From positions 3,477,001-3,541,000 of the forward strand of contig NZ_OY782764.1 in the NCBI RefSeq assembly GCF_963678225.1: DNA of 64,000 bases. The letters run 5' to 3'. The notes under the pieces were generated by a model that was not told the DNA's origin, did not search any database, and saw only the letters and a list, made by a program, of their open reading frames with translations. The stretch comes from an uncultured Cohaesibacter sp. Lineage in GTDB: Bacteria; Pseudomonadota; Alphaproteobacteria; Rhizobiales; Cohaesibacteraceae. Below, one piece after another: positions 1 through 9,258 of the stretch. The translations under genes and the position numbers were made by a program. Within the stretch, counting starts at the first letter, position 1; each line of letters begins with the position of its first letter.

Positions 1-35
1 TTGCGCATTGATCGCGCGCGTTTGTTCGCTGTAAA

Positions 36-51
36 CATACATACGTGTATG
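36..51. promoter_or_regulatory. Putative TetR/AcrR-type operator
   Basis: The stretch is an inverted repeat, CATACA-TACG-TGTATG, with 6-bp arms and a 4-bp centre. It lies about 95 bp before the TetR-family gene at 147. The ACATACAT core resembles operators bound by AcrR-type repressors of RND efflux pumps. The likely targets are the regulator itself and a divergent gene beyond the left edge of the window. This is inferred from position and symmetry only. Confidence 0.4.
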
Positions 52-146
52 AATAAATGTAAAGTAGAAATATTATGAGATACCTGCTATCTCCCCTGAG
101 AAGGGAGGTAACATAATTAATATTCTATTGCTGGCGGACAAAGAGA

Positions 147-767
147 GTGGCGAGAAAAACAAAAGCTGAAAAGGAAAAGACCTATCAGGCCCTGATAGAA
201 TCGGCTGCCGAGTTGTTCCGGAGCCAAGGCTTCACTGCGACGACATTAAATGAAATAGCCGAGCGGGCAGGGGTGACGCGCGGGGCTTTCTACGGACATT
301 TCTCGAGCAAGTCAGAAGTGATTCAGGCTATTTGGGAAGAGCAGGCATTGCCCTTTTTTGAGCCCATCAAGGACACCTTGCTCAATTTGCCCCAGGACAG
401 ACCTGCCGAGGTATTCCGTCAACAGATCAATAGCTTGCTCGAGCTGTTCGAAGACAACAACATCGTTGGCCGCGCCTTCTTCATCATCATGCACAATATG
501 GAGATATCGGATAAGGACAAGGAATTGGTCGAGTTTTTGTCTGATAAATATAAGCTCTATGAGCAGGTGCTGTGCTGTGCATATAAAAATCTGGGCGAAG
601 CGGGAAAGCTGAAGCAAGGCATTAATCCCGACCATGCCGCCATGGGCTTTCTTTATATCCTCATTGGCATGATAAACATGGCACTATTGCCGTTTGGCGA
701 CTTCGATTTTGAGCGGGATGGTTATCCGGTATTTGAACACTATCTCAATAGTGTTCTGAAGAAATAG
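147..767 (+). CDS. TetR/AcrR family transcriptional regulator
   Basis: A 206-residue regulator with the classic TetR layout. The N-terminal helix-turn-helix, about residues 14-60, contains TLNEIAERAGVTRGAFYGHF, and an all-helical ligand-binding domain follows. The N-terminus (MARKTKAEKEKT) and overall length match AcrR/TtgR/MexZ-type repressors of RND multidrug efflux operons. The start is GTG. The first 146 bp carry a palindrome that could be its operator. In this family the efflux genes are usually divergent from the repressor, so they probably lie off the left edge. The effector cannot be read from the sequence. The family call is firm and the efflux role is inferred. Confidence 0.9.
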   Translation: MARKTKAEKEKTYQALIESAAELFRSQGFTATTLNEIAERAGVTRGAFYGHFSSKSEVIQAIWEEQALPFFEPIKDTLLNLPQDRPAEVFRQQINSLLELFEDNNIVGRAFFIIMHNMEISDKDKELVEFLSDKYKLYEQVLCCAYKNLGEAGKLKQGINPDHAAMGFLYILIGMINMALLPFGDFDFERDGYPVFEHYLNSVLKK

Positions 768-994
768 GGAACTTCATTCATTAGAATTTGTCATGAGAGA
801 GACGGTGTGGTTTGACACTGCGCACAAATTGCTAATTCTTCAAATGATTGATCAATCGAGAGAAAATGCAAAAGCGATAGAAAGGCGTTCTTGCGCCAAG
901 CGCGGAGGAAACTTTTCGAGGCTTATGTGGAAATGTCATTCTCATGACAAAATAGCCATTGATTCAACACCTCATGATCTTTAAACAGGTCCGC

Positions 995-1084
995 GGAGAG
1001 GTGGCCGAGTGGCTGAAGGCGCGCCCCTGCTAAGGGCGTAGGCGGGTAACTGTCTCGAGGGTTCGAATCCCTTCCTCTCCGCCA
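995..1084 (+). tRNA. tRNA-Ser(GCT)
   Basis: A 90-nt class II tRNA. The acceptor stem pairs GGAGAGG (995-1001) with CCTCTCC (1074-1080), followed by discriminator G and an encoded CCA (1082-1084). The anticodon stem is 1022-1026 with 1034-1038, and the seven-base loop CTGCTAA puts anticodon GCT at 1029-1031. A long variable arm and a T-arm with GGTTCGAATCC are present, as expected for serine. It reads AGC/AGU codons. No integrase or duplicated 3' end nearby suggests it is used as an attachment site. Confidence 0.97.
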
Positions 1085-1347
1085 TATATTCCAATTAAGT
1101 ATTGTGATTGACCTGTTCGCATGAATTGAGAGATTGCATATCTCCACTTTATTACACCGTCAATATATCTGCCTTTTCAGTTTTGATTGACTATCACTAA
1201 GCCCTCAATATAGCCGGTTTTTTCCTGGCTAAAATTCAGCTGAATGCGTTCCGGAACTGAGTATCCGCTTGAGATTCCATAATATGCTTCGTGTATTCGA
1301 TCAGAGAGCAATGCCAACTTGGCGCGCTTTCTCTTTAGATAATTTTG

Positions 1348-2493
1348 TCACACTTCCCGCACCATAGAAACAGACTTGATCATCGCCTGAAGCTGGTCTC
1401 CCGTCTTTAGGTTGAGGGAATGGAGGCTTTTGTTTGAGATGCGGGCTATGAGGGTCTGGCGGTCTAGATCTTCGCCTAGAGTGAGGAATATATTGGCCAT
1501 ATGGTTGCCGAAGGGCTGGATGGTTTCGATGGTAACGGTCGGGGTGTTGAGGATGGACGAAGATCCTTCGGACATGTGCCGGGAGAGGGCGACGTCGCTG
1601 GCCTCGATCCTGAGGCGGATGGGATGTCCAATCGGTCCTTTGACGCCGGGGATATAAAAGGGGAGCCCGGAGACCATGATAGTGCTGATGCCAAAGGAAT
1701 CGTCCCTTGCGATGAGGGTGCCGCCAAGGACGGAAGCAGCATCTGGCATGCGAGCCAGCGACAGATCTGGATTGGACAGGAGGGACTGCAGCGGTCCTGC
1801 GGCCTTGACCTGACCTTTTTCCATCAGAACCATCTGGTCGGCGAGGCGTTCCACTTCTCCAATGTCATGGCTGACATAGAGCATGGGGATCTTCAGCTCA
1901 TCATGCAGACGCTCCAGATAGGGCAGAATCTCGTTCTTGCTGAAGCGGTCGAGTGCGGCCATGGGCTCATCCATCAGCAGAATACTAGGGCAGGAGAGAA
2001 GGGCACGGCCGATGGCCACCCGCTGACGTTCCCCACCCGAGAGCTTGTTGGGAGAGCGCTTGAGCAGCGGCCCGATGCTGAGCAGCTCGATGACATCACC
2101 CAGATTAAGTCGGGCCGTGTCGGACGGATCAAGGGGGCGGCTGCGCTTTTGCCCATAGACGAGATTCTGCTCAACGGAGAGATGGGGAAAGAGGCTTGCT
2201 TCCTGAAAAACATAGCCGACGGGACGCTTGTGGGCAGGCAGGAAGCGGGATTTGTCTTGCCAGATGTCGCCCTTGAGGGAAAAGAAACCCTCTTTCATGG
2301 CATTGAGCCCGGCAATACAGCGCAGGACGCTGGTCTTGCCACAGCCCGAGGGGCCAAACAGGGCGGTGATGCCGGCGGCCGGCAACGCAAAGGCCGCGTC
2401 CAGCATGAAGCTACCCTGAGGGCCCTTAAAGTGGGCTGAGATCATATCTGAATGCTCATTCTGAGGAGTGAATGGGAGAAGGGGGGCGGTCAT
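1348..2493 (-). CDS. modC: Molybdate ABC transporter ATP-binding protein ModC
   Basis: ATPase of the molybdate importer, working at the inner face of the membrane with ModB. Visible motifs are Walker [10 protein letters not shown], signature LSGGERQR, Walker B ILLMDEP and the switch His in YVSHD. A C-terminal MOP/TOBE-type region of about 70 residues is typical of ModC. The open frame extends upstream to 2595, but the ATG at 2493 is preferred. It has an AAGGAGG ribosome site, overlaps the modB stop as ATGA, and gives 381 residues, close to the family's usual length. It is last in the modE-modA-modB-modC operon. Confidence 0.95.
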   Translation of the reverse strand: MTAPLLPFTPQNEHSDMISAHFKGPQGSFMLDAAFALPAAGITALFGPSGCGKTSVLRCIAGLNAMKEGFFSLKGDIWQDKSRFLPAHKRPVGYVFQEASLFPHLSVEQNLVYGQKRSRPLDPSDTARLNLGDVIELLSIGPLLKRSPNKLSGGERQRVAIGRALLSCPSILLMDEPMAALDRFSKNEILPYLERLHDELKIPMLYVSHDIGEVERLADQMVLMEKGQVKAAGPLQSLLSNPDLSLARMPDAASVLGGTLIARDDSFGISTIMVSGLPFYIPGVKGPIGHPIRLRIEASDVALSRHMSEGSSSILNTPTVTIETIQPFGNHMANIFLTLGEDLDRQTLIARISNKSLHSLNLKTGDQLQAMIKSVSMVREV

Positions 2494-3155
2494 TGCATCC
2501 GCCTCCTTAAACGCTTCTCGATGGTTGTTGTGCTGAAGATGACAAGGAAGGAGAAGACAAGCATGCCGCCAGCCAGAATGTGAGCCTTGTTCCACTCCAG
2601 CGTCTCGACATAATCATAAATGGCGATGGAGAGCACCTTTGTCTCGCCGGGAATGTTGCCGCCGATCATCAATACGACCCCGAACTCTCCCACCGTGTGG
2701 GCGAAGCTGAGAATGGTGCCGGTGATGAGGCCGGGCCTTGCCAGCGGCAGCACGACGGAGAAGAAGCAATCCAGTGGTGACGCGCGCAGGGTTGAGGCCA
2801 CTTCCAATGGGCGTTCCCCGATGGCTTCAAAGGCATTGCGCACCGGCTGAACCATGAAGGGCAGCGAGTAGATGATGGAGGCCACGGCGAGGCCAGCGAA
2901 GGTGAAGGGCAAGGTGTGCCCGACCACCGCCGCTATGGAGCGGCCGAGCATGCTGTTTGGCCCCAGCGCCAATAACAGGTAGAAGCCGAGAACGGTTGGC
3001 GGTAGTACCAGAGGTAGGGAGACCAGTGTGCCGACCACTTCCTTCCACCAGCTCTTTGATCTGGCGAGCCACCAGGCAATCGGCGTGCCGATAATCAGCA
3101 GCAGAATGGTCACGGTGATCGCCAGTTCCAGTGTCAGGATAATGGCTTCGAGCAA
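2490..3155 (-). CDS. modB: Molybdate ABC transporter permease ModB
   Basis: A 221-residue inner-membrane permease with about five hydrophobic segments and the CysTW/ModB-type cytoplasmic EAA loop ([25 protein letters not shown] split across it), which contacts ModC. Length and the N-terminus [12 protein letters not shown] match ModB. The start is TTG with GGAGA a few bases upstream. No ATG in frame gives a better start. It sits 53 bp after modA and overlaps modC by four bases, so the two are probably translationally coupled. Confidence 0.95.
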   Translation of the reverse strand: MLEAIILTLELAITVTILLLIIGTPIAWWLARSKSWWKEVVGTLVSLPLVLPPTVLGFYLLLALGPNSMLGRSIAAVVGHTLPFTFAGLAVASIIYSLPFMVQPVRNAFEAIGERPLEVASTLRASPLDCFFSVVLPLARPGLITGTILSFAHTVGEFGVVLMIGGNIPGETKVLSIAIYDYVETLEWNKAHILAGGMLVFSFLVIFSTTTIEKRLRRRMQ

Positions 3156-3208
3156 TGCTTGTCTCCTTCTTGCTCTTCTCTTGCCTCTTTCTTGGCGGAG
3201 GTGGCTGT

Positions 3209-3973
3209 CTATTCGACACCATAGCCGAATTTGAGAATGATTTCTCGGGCGGTTTTCCCTTTAAGGAACGCCAGGAAGGACTTGGCAGCTTCATCCTCTG
3301 CTCCGGTTTGAAGCAAGACCGCATCCTGCTTGATAGGAGAGTACAGGTTAGCAGGAACAACCCACTGTGAGCCCTCTTTGTTGTTGACGACCTGAGACTG
3401 TGCGACAAAGCCCAGTTGCGCATTGCCGGAGGCCACGAACTGGTGGGTTTGGGAAATACTGTCACCGCGCACCAGCGCATCCATTACGGCAGTCGGGACG
3501 TCAAGCTTGGCGAGAGTTTCCATGGCGGCGGCGCCATAAGGGGCAGTCTTGGGATTGGCGATTGCGAGCTTTTGGAATTTGCCAGGCTGCTTGAGAACAA
3601 CACCTTCGCTATCAACCAAATCGGGATACGTGCTATACAGCACGATCTTGCCCTGAGCATAGGTGAAGCGGCTATCGGGGACCGCCAGTCCGTCTGTCTC
3701 TGCTTTGATCGGCCGGGCCTGATCAGCTGCCAGAAACACGGAGAAAGGAGCGCCATTGGCGATCTGGGTATAGAGCTTGCCGGTGGAGCCAAAGCTGAGC
3801 GTTGCCGTGTGGTCTGTTTCTGCTGCAAAGGCTGTTGCAATTTCCTTGGCAGCTGCCGTGAAGTTGGCCGCAACGGCTACCTTGGTGTTGGCTGCTTGGG
3901 ATGGGCCAGCAAGGCCAACAAGAGAGAATGTAAGGACGGATAGAGAGAGCAGCTTTTTGAAAGATGAATTCAT
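3209..3973 (-). CDS. modA: Molybdate ABC transporter substrate-binding protein ModA
   Basis: Periplasmic binding protein that captures molybdate (and tungstate) for ModBC. The 254-residue protein has a Sec signal peptide, roughly residues 1-27 ending in AxA (PSQAA). The mature N-terminus has the ModA features [14 protein letters not shown] and [12 protein letters not shown], whose Ser residues contribute to the oxyanion site in characterised ModA proteins. It lies 59 bp after modE on the same strand and begins the transport part of the operon. Confidence 0.95.
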   Translation of the reverse strand: MNSSFKKLLSLSVLTFSLVGLAGPSQAANTKVAVAANFTAAAKEIATAFAAETDHTATLSFGSTGKLYTQIANGAPFSVFLAADQARPIKAETDGLAVPDSRFTYAQGKIVLYSTYPDLVDSEGVVLKQPGKFQKLAIANPKTAPYGAAAMETLAKLDVPTAVMDALVRGDSISQTHQFVASGNAQLGFVAQSQVVNNKEGSQWVVPANLYSPIKQDAVLLQTGAEDEAAKSFLAFLKGKTAREIILKFGYGVE

Positions 3974-4032
3974 AAGGACGGAGCCTTTCGAGGTGGGCGA
4001 GTTGTTTGAAACATGGTGTATTAAAAGGGCTG

Positions 4033-4848
4033 CTATTCGACGCCTAGGATGATTTGGGATGCCTTGATGATAGCGTACATCCTGTCGCCAGGTTTTATGT
4101 TGAGGCTCTCGGTGCTCTGACGGGTGATAACGACAGCGAGGGTTTTGCTGTTACCGATATCGAGCTGTATCTCGCTATTTACCGCGCCCGGCTCAACGGA
4201 GCTAACCGTGCCCCGAATTTGGTTGCGGGCAGAGAGGCGCGCACCTTCAGTGTCAGCCATCAACACGGGCGTTGAAGCCTTGATGAGGGCGAAGGCTTCG
4301 CTGCCGACGCGCAAATCCAGTGTCTCGGCGCTTTTATTGGTGATGACGGTGGTCAACATCGTTTGTTCCGATACACGCAGACTGATCTCTGAATTGACAG
4401 CGCCGGTGATGACCTCTTCGACGACACCATGAAAAACATTGCGGGCACTCGTGCGCATGGCAAAACTCCATAGAAGGGGGCTAGCAAGTGGGGAACTGCC
4501 CGGATTGCCGCAGATATCCTGTTCGATTTCCGCTAGAAAGGCATTGAGCCGCTCGGTGAGGTGTTGGTGAGCGACCAAAGCCTTGCGCCCCTCGTCGGTA
4601 AGGACCGCGCCACCGCCTTTTTTACCACCAGGCTTTGCGTTCACGAGCGGAGTGCTAAACAGGTTGTTGAGTGCATTGACTGCATCCCAGGCTGCCTTGT
4701 AGCTGATTTTCAATTGCTTGGCCGCAGCCGAGATCGAACCTTCCTGGTCTATCTGGGACAAGAGAGCAAAGCGCTCTGCACTGGCTCTGTGTCCTGCCTT
4801 GTCGAGGAAAGACAGGATGGGCCGAACCGATTGTGGTTGTCTGGTCAT
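4033..4848 (-). CDS. modE: Molybdate-responsive transcriptional regulator ModE
   Basis: A full-length ModE. The N-terminal winged helix (about residues 10-110) contains SISAAAKQLKISYKAAWDAVNALN. Two tandem MOP (TOBE) molybdate-binding domains fill the C-terminal half; each starts with SARN and contains GAVNSEI. In known systems molybdate-bound ModE represses the mod operon. The frame is open to 4950, but the ATG at 4848 (MTRQPQ) gives 271 residues, close to E. coli ModE, so the 34-residue extension is probably untranslated leader. It heads modEABC, so autoregulation would control the whole operon. Confidence 0.92.
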   Translation of the reverse strand: MTRQPQSVRPILSFLDKAGHRASAERFALLSQIDQEGSISAAAKQLKISYKAAWDAVNALNNLFSTPLVNAKPGGKKGGGAVLTDEGRKALVAHQHLTERLNAFLAEIEQDICGNPGSSPLASPLLWSFAMRTSARNVFHGVVEEVITGAVNSEISLRVSEQTMLTTVITNKSAETLDLRVGSEAFALIKASTPVLMADTEGARLSARNQIRGTVSSVEPGAVNSEIQLDIGNSKTLAVVITRQSTESLNIKPGDRMYAIIKASQIILGVE

Positions 4849-4863
4849 GCTTATGCTCTCGTG

Positions 4864-4898
4864 CGTTATGTATATCAACTTCACATCGACATATAACG
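4864..4898. promoter_or_regulatory. Possible ModE-binding inverted repeat
   Basis: CGTTAT (4864-4869) and ATAACG (4893-4898) form widely spaced inverted repeats about 16 bp upstream of the modE start. These half-sites match the ends of the known ModE box (CGnTATAT...ATATAACG). The span here is 35 bp, roughly one helical turn longer than the E. coli arrangement as I recall it. It is well placed for autoregulation, but the spacing makes it uncertain. Confidence 0.35.
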
Positions 4899-5614
4899 AA
4901 AGAATGCAAAACTGCGAGGCAGTGTCAATTCTGAAATTTGCGTTTATCAACTAAAAATAGAGAGCTGGCTGATACGTATAGTTTACTTATGATTTAAAAT
5001 TGAAAGTGACTATAGTTGCCCATGGTATTCTGAAAAATGCTTATGTAAAAATTCTCAGTATAGATATTTGGTCAATCGAATACCTTTATGAGACGTTTCA
5101 GTCTCTGATATTTACGAAATCAAATCTTTTGAACTGTCACTTTTTGCACTTTCTTTTGAGCTCCCTCAAATGGTGCGGGCAGAATGTTCTGGACTAAGCT
5201 GAGATTTGGTAGTCAGCCCTGCAAATCTCTTTGTTTTCAGCGCGGGGCACCGCTCGTTATGTGCCTCGACTCGCGGAAGCAATCCGACAGTCATCGAGTG
5301 CGAAAAATCACGGAAAAAGCCTGTACCAAAAGCAATGGTCTCTTCATATATGCTCGATGCTTATCCACTTGGTATCTCAGTGGTAAGACCAATATTTGCA
5401 TTTTATTTCGGAATCGAATTATTTCAAATAGATAAAAGATAGAGCTATTAGATATTGAAAAATATAAATAAAATATTTTTTGCATTTGGATTTTGGTAAT
5501 TGAAATGCCGGAAATCAATGTGCAGGGTAAATGGCTAATGATGATTTTTTCCAAAACAGTTTGAGCATTTGGTTTTTAGAGATTACGCTTTGAGTAAGGG
5601 TTGGGAGGCCATAC
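4899..5614. other. Intergenic region between modE and the GntR operon
   Basis: About 720 bp without a convincing gene. The open frames inside it have odd composition and no ribosome sites. The stretch is AT-rich, especially 5400-5580, and must contain the divergent promoters for modE (minus strand) and the GntR regulator (plus strand). The only recognisable element is the operator-like TGGTAAGACCA at 5381. Confidence 0.6.
5381..5391. promoter_or_regulatory. Putative FadR-type GntR operator
   Basis: TGGTAAGACCA is a perfect TGGT-N3-ACCA inverted repeat. This is the consensus form for operators of the FadR/FCD branch of GntR regulators. It lies 224 bp upstream of a gene of exactly that family at 5615, so it is a reasonable autoregulatory site, although the distance implies a long leader. 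Confidence 0.45.
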
Positions 5615-6373
5615 ATGAACAGCAACGACGAGTTCGCAAATCAGCCAAAAACAAGCAGCGCTGACCGGATTGTGTCCTACTTCAAGGAACGCATTTTGCA
5701 AGGCGACCTGAAGGTTGGCGACAAGATCAAATCCGAGCGCGATCTGGCTCAGGAGTTGTCTGTCGGTCGGCCTTTGTTGCGCGAAGTCATCCGTTCACTT
5801 TCCATGCTCGGCATTCTGGATGTGCGCCACGGTAGTGGCACCTACATCGGCAAGGTTGACCTGAGCATGTTGTCGGATTTCTTCACCTTCTGCTTTTCTC
5901 AGGAACAGGCCATTCTGGAAGATGTTTTTCAAGCTCGCATCGCAATCGAATGTCAGGCAATCCGACTGGCATGTGAACGCGCCAACGAAGTTGACCTGAA
6001 CCGGCTAGGAAAATGGCTGAATATTCTGGTCGCGACGCTTGAAGATCCGGAAGAGGGCGGACATGCCGACTTTATGTTCCATCAATCGATCGTGCATGCC
6101 AGCCACAGCCAATCATTGATTACGTTATACGGTGCATTGTCAGAGCTGCTCAAGCGCAGTCATATTCAGCGCCGGCAAACATTCCGTCAGAATGACGGGG
6201 TGGAAGATTTGGTAGCCGCACATAGGGAGGTGTTTCTATCAATTGTTGCAAAGAATGCCGACGAGGCCGACAAACGGTTGAGGGAGCATTTTGCAATTGG
6301 CGACGTCCTGCGTCGTAAAAACCTGATTTCTCAATATCTTGGATCTCAGGAGAAAACTCAGACAGTTAACTAG
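5615..6373 (+). CDS. GntR family regulator, FadR (FCD) subfamily
   Basis: A 252-residue regulator. The winged helix-turn-helix at about residues 15-80 (GDLKVGDKIKSERDLAQELS, VGRPLLREVIRSL) is typical GntR. The C-terminal all-helical FCD domain carries the metal/ligand-site residues expected of the FadR branch. The ATG at 5615 has GGGAGG upstream. It lies 18 bp before the TRAP receptor gene, in operon with it, so it most likely controls this TRAP-RpiB-kinase operon in response to its sugar or sugar phosphate. The actual inducer is unknown. Confidence 0.9.
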   Translation: MNSNDEFANQPKTSSADRIVSYFKERILQGDLKVGDKIKSERDLAQELSVGRPLLREVIRSLSMLGILDVRHGSGTYIGKVDLSMLSDFFTFCFSQEQAILEDVFQARIAIECQAIRLACERANEVDLNRLGKWLNILVATLEDPEEGGHADFMFHQSIVHASHSQSLITLYGALSELLKRSHIQRRQTFRQNDGVEDLVAAHREVFLSIVAKNADEADKRLREHFAIGDVLRRKNLISQYLGSQEKTQTVN

Positions 6374-6391
6374 GTTTTGGGAGGAACTCAG

Positions 6392-7381
6392 ATGTTCTTG
6401 AAGAATGCTCGGCAGCTTGTGCTCGCCGCGACGGTATGCCTTTGCGCTTTTCCGGCTTCGGCGGTCACATTGCGCTACGCCCATGTTGGTTCAGAAGGTG
6501 ATTTTCAAACTCGGTTTGCGGCAGAAGCTGCGGACGAGATCAACGATGCGCTTCAGGATGAAGTCGAGATACAGGTCTATCCTGCTAGCCAGCTCGGCAA
6601 CGTTGCCGAAATGGTCGACGGTGTAAAACTGGGCTCGATCCAGATGGGGCATCACGACTTTGCATCACTCGCCCGTATGGTTCCTGATGCCGCGGTTTTC
6701 AATGCGCCCTTCATCTATCGTGACGCAGCGCATGCATTGGAGGCGACCAATCCAGCGACTTCAAAAGCCCTTCAGCAGATCAACGAAAAGCTTGTTAAAG
6801 AAGGTGGTGTTCGCATCATCGGCCGTATCTATCGCGGCGCACGGCAGTTGTCTTCCAACTTCTTGATCAAGTCACCTGATGATATGAAAAACAAGCCGTT
6901 TCGTGCCGTGCCGCTTGATCTGTGGGTGTCTATGATCAAAGGTATGGGCGCAACGCCAACTCCGGTTGAGGTGTCCGAACTGCCGACCGCGCTGATGACC
7001 GGTCTGGTTGTAGGGCAGGAAAACCCGTTGACGATGATCGCTGCCAACAAACTCTATGAAGTGCAGAGCCATGTTGCCATGACCAGCCACATGCAGTCGA
7101 TCCTCGCAATCTTCATCAACGAAAAAGTCTGGCAAGGACTGACGGAAGATCAGCGCACGACAATTTCTGCGATCCTTGATGACAAGGCTAATCAGTCTCT
7201 TGAATGGGCTCAGTCCTCGCAGGACGAACTTGTCAAGGAACTGACCGAGAAGGGCATGACCTTCACCACCGTCGATACTGGCCTTGACCTCAAGGCTTTC
7301 CAGGACCGTGTTCTCAAGCAGATCTCAGAAGATTTCCCTTCCTATGATCCGTATATCAAAGAGATCCAGGCCATGGAATGA
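6392..7381 (+). CDS. TRAP transporter solute receptor, DctP family
   Basis: Periplasmic receptor of a tripartite ATP-independent transporter. It is 329 residues with a Sec signal peptide (about 1-24, ending FPASA). DctP features include LRYAHVGSEGD near the mature start, QLGNVAEMVDGVKLGSIQM and the conserved region RIIGRIYRGARQLSS. A substrate-contacting Arg would be expected in the segment FRAVPLDLW. The ATG at 6392 has GGGAGGA seven bases upstream and is better than the TTG at 6377. The neighbouring RpiB and sugar kinase suggest a sugar ligand rather than a C4-dicarboxylate, which is an inference from context. Confidence 0.9.
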   Translation: MFLKNARQLVLAATVCLCAFPASAVTLRYAHVGSEGDFQTRFAAEAADEINDALQDEVEIQVYPASQLGNVAEMVDGVKLGSIQMGHHDFASLARMVPDAAVFNAPFIYRDAAHALEATNPATSKALQQINEKLVKEGGVRIIGRIYRGARQLSSNFLIKSPDDMKNKPFRAVPLDLWVSMIKGMGATPTPVEVSELPTALMTGLVVGQENPLTMIAANKLYEVQSHVAMTSHMQSILAIFINEKVWQGLTEDQRTTISAILDDKANQSLEWAQSSQDELVKELTEKGMTFTTVDTGLDLKAFQDRVLKQISEDFPSYDPYIKEIQAME

Positions 7382-7404
7382 GGCTTGAGCTGATGCTCGA
7401 TCCG

Positions 7405-7435
7405 GGGTGTTGCCCGCTCTAGGCAGGCAACATCC
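7405..7435 (+). promoter_or_regulatory. Intergenic stem-loop after the TRAP receptor gene
   Basis: GGGTGTTGCC (7405-7414) pairs with GGCAACATCC (7426-7435), a 10-bp stem with one G-U pair and an 11-nt loop. No U-run follows, so it is not a simple terminator. Its position between receptor and permease genes suits an mRNA-stabilising or partially terminating element that keeps receptor levels above permease levels. Confidence 0.5.
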
Positions 7436-7499
7436 TCGATCCCGCAGGGTCATTGCGGTGGCCCTGCATTCCTTTCCTCGCCGCGACTGGTCTTTTCCA

Positions 7500-7958
7500 A
7501 TGAAACGTCTCTATCAAATTCTATGCGTGGGTCTGCTCGCTGCTTTGGTGTTTCTGCCTCTGCTGCAAGTGATCATGCGCGATCTACTCGGCGCCGCCCT
7601 CATCGGGTCCGGAGAGCTCACCCGTTTTCTGCTAATCTGTCTGGTGTTCGTGTCCTATCCCCTCGTTATCGACAATCGCGAGAATGTCGTTATGTCGGAG
7701 CTCAGAAGCCTCATCACCGGCAAGGCTGGCATAGCTCTCACCTTTCTCATCAGCATATCGGCCACCATTGCCTGTGCCTTCCTGAGCTACACAGCCTATA
7801 TCAGCATCATGGGTAATCTGACCAACTCGACCCCGACGCTTAAAATCCCGTCCTGGATATTCTTTGGCGCGACATTTCTCGGTGCGGGGCTGGGCGCTCT
7901 GGTTCACTTGCGCCAAGGGCTGCATGGCTCTGCCAGCCCCGCGATAAAGGGAGAGTGA
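7500..7958 (+). CDS. TRAP transporter small permease, DctQ family
   Basis: A 152-residue membrane protein with four predicted transmembrane segments, the usual plan for DctQ, the small subunit that pairs with DctM. The frame is open back to a GTG at 7407, but the ATG at 7500 (MKRLYQILCVG) places the first membrane helix at the N-terminus as in the family, and the earlier start would run through the intergenic stem-loop. No strong ribosome site precedes 7500, so the start is less certain than the family. It is one base upstream of dctM. Confidence 0.82.
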   Translation: MKRLYQILCVGLLAALVFLPLLQVIMRDLLGAALIGSGELTRFLLICLVFVSYPLVIDNRENVVMSELRSLITGKAGIALTFLISISATIACAFLSYTAYISIMGNLTNSTPTLKIPSWIFFGATFLGAGLGALVHLRQGLHGSASPAIKGE

Positions 7959-7959
7959 C

Positions 7960-9234
7960 ATGGGCCTTATCATGATCTTCTTCTTTTTGGTGCTGTTCCT
8001 TTTGGGTTTTCCAGTCGTCTATGCGATCCTCATTCCCTCGATCGGCTATGTTGTAATCGAAGGGTTGCCGATAGCGCTTCTTGCGCAGCGGGTGACCTAT
8101 TCACTCGACAGTTTCCCCCTTGTGGCTGTGCCGGTTTTCATCTTTGTCGGAAACCTGATGAATCTTTCCGGTATTACCGACAGGATTTTCAAGTTTGCTG
8201 ACACGCTGGTCGGACGCATTCCTGGCGGATTGGCGCAGGTAAACATCTTTTCCAGTCTCATCTTTTCGGGGATGTCCGGAGCAGCACTTGCTGATATTGG
8301 CGGTCTGGGGAAAATTGAGATCGAGGCAATGAAAAAGCGTGGCTTCGCCGCTCCTTTCTCGGCCGCAGTGACGGCTTCTTCGGCAGTTGTCGGGCCGATC
8401 TTTCCTCCAAGTATCCCGCTTATTGTCTATGGTTCGGTGACCAGCGTTTCGATCATTCAGTTGCTGATCGCGGGGATCATTCCAGCCCTTATTTGCATTG
8501 TTCTGCTGATGATTACAGCGGCGATGATCGCCATTGTTACCAAGATGCCTCGTTCGGAACGCTGGCCCACCTGTCGCGAAATCGTAAGCAGCTTCTTGCC
8601 GGCGCTTCCTGCCTTACTTACCCCGATCCTGATGATAGCCGGCATGATGCTGGGTATCTTTACGCCGACCGAGGCAGCCTCCGTAACGGCAGCCTATGTG
8701 CTTCTGATCAGCGCCGTCGTTTATCGCGAGCTGACGCTGAAGCATATCTGGACCGCGTTGCTTCTCACGCTGCGCAGCACCAGCGCCATTCTTATTATCG
8801 TGGCGGTAGCCTCTCTGTTTGGCTGGATCCTAGCTATCGAACAGATTCCTCAGGATTTCTCCAAGGTTATCCTGCAGTTGTCGACAGATCCGATCGTGCT
8901 GTTGGTCATAGCCAACCTGATCTTCTTTGTTGTGGGGATGGTGCTCGATTCCACCACCGCCACGCTGTTGGTCGTGCCGATCATTGCGCCACCTCTGGTC
9001 ATGGCTGGGATTGATCCTGTGCATCTGGGTATTGTTGTTATTTTCAACCTGATGCTCGGGCTTTTGACGCCCCCTATGGGACTGTCGCTGTTTTTGGTGT
9101 CTTCCATCGCAGGCATTTCCTTGCGGGCTCTGCTCAAGGCCTTGCTGCCCTTCTATGTCCCGCTGCTGCTGTGCCTCGGGATTATCACTTTTGCCGAGGA
9201 TGTCGTGCTCTGGCTTCCCGGTTTCCTCAGATAA
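7960..9234 (+). CDS. TRAP transporter large permease, DctM family
   Basis: A 424-residue inner-membrane protein with about 12 hydrophobic segments, the sodium-coupled translocation subunit of the TRAP system. DctM hallmarks include FSGMSGAALADIGGLGKIEIEAM split across the first half, SSAVVGPIFPPSIPLIVYG and the GMVLDSTTATLLVVPI region. It follows the DctQ gene by one base, so the two are surely co-translated. RpiB starts 24 bp downstream. Confidence 0.95.
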   Translation: MGLIMIFFFLVLFLLGFPVVYAILIPSIGYVVIEGLPIALLAQRVTYSLDSFPLVAVPVFIFVGNLMNLSGITDRIFKFADTLVGRIPGGLAQVNIFSSLIFSGMSGAALADIGGLGKIEIEAMKKRGFAAPFSAAVTASSAVVGPIFPPSIPLIVYGSVTSVSIIQLLIAGIIPALICIVLLMITAAMIAIVTKMPRSERWPTCREIVSSFLPALPALLTPILMIAGMMLGIFTPTEAASVTAAYVLLISAVVYRELTLKHIWTALLLTLRSTSAILIIVAVASLFGWILAIEQIPQDFSKVILQLSTDPIVLLVIANLIFFVVGMVLDSTTATLLVVPIIAPPLVMAGIDPVHLGIVVIFNLMLGLLTPPMGLSLFLVSSIAGISLRALLKALLPFYVPLLLCLGIITFAEDVVLWLPGFLR

Positions 9235-9258
9235 TTCTCCTTTCAAAGGGTTCGTTAC

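Noticed and set aside
793-984. 63-codon open frame upstream of tRNA-Ser
   Set aside because: No ribosome site, odd composition and no recognised domain. It looks like chance in a short gap.
995-1084. tRNA-Ser as a genomic-island attachment site
   Set aside because: No integrase gene and no repeated tRNA 3' end are visible within the window.
2494-2595. N-terminal extension of modC
   Set aside because: It overlaps modB throughout and has no ribosome site, while the ATG at 2493 has AAGGAGG and gives a normal-length ModC.
4849-4950. N-terminal extension of modE
   Set aside because: The ATG at 4848 matches normal ModE length, and the extension would span the putative ModE box.
5000-5442. Several 60-80 codon frames between modE and the GntR gene
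   Set aside because: They overlap each other, lack ribosome sites and recognisable domains, and the region is AT-rich promoter DNA.
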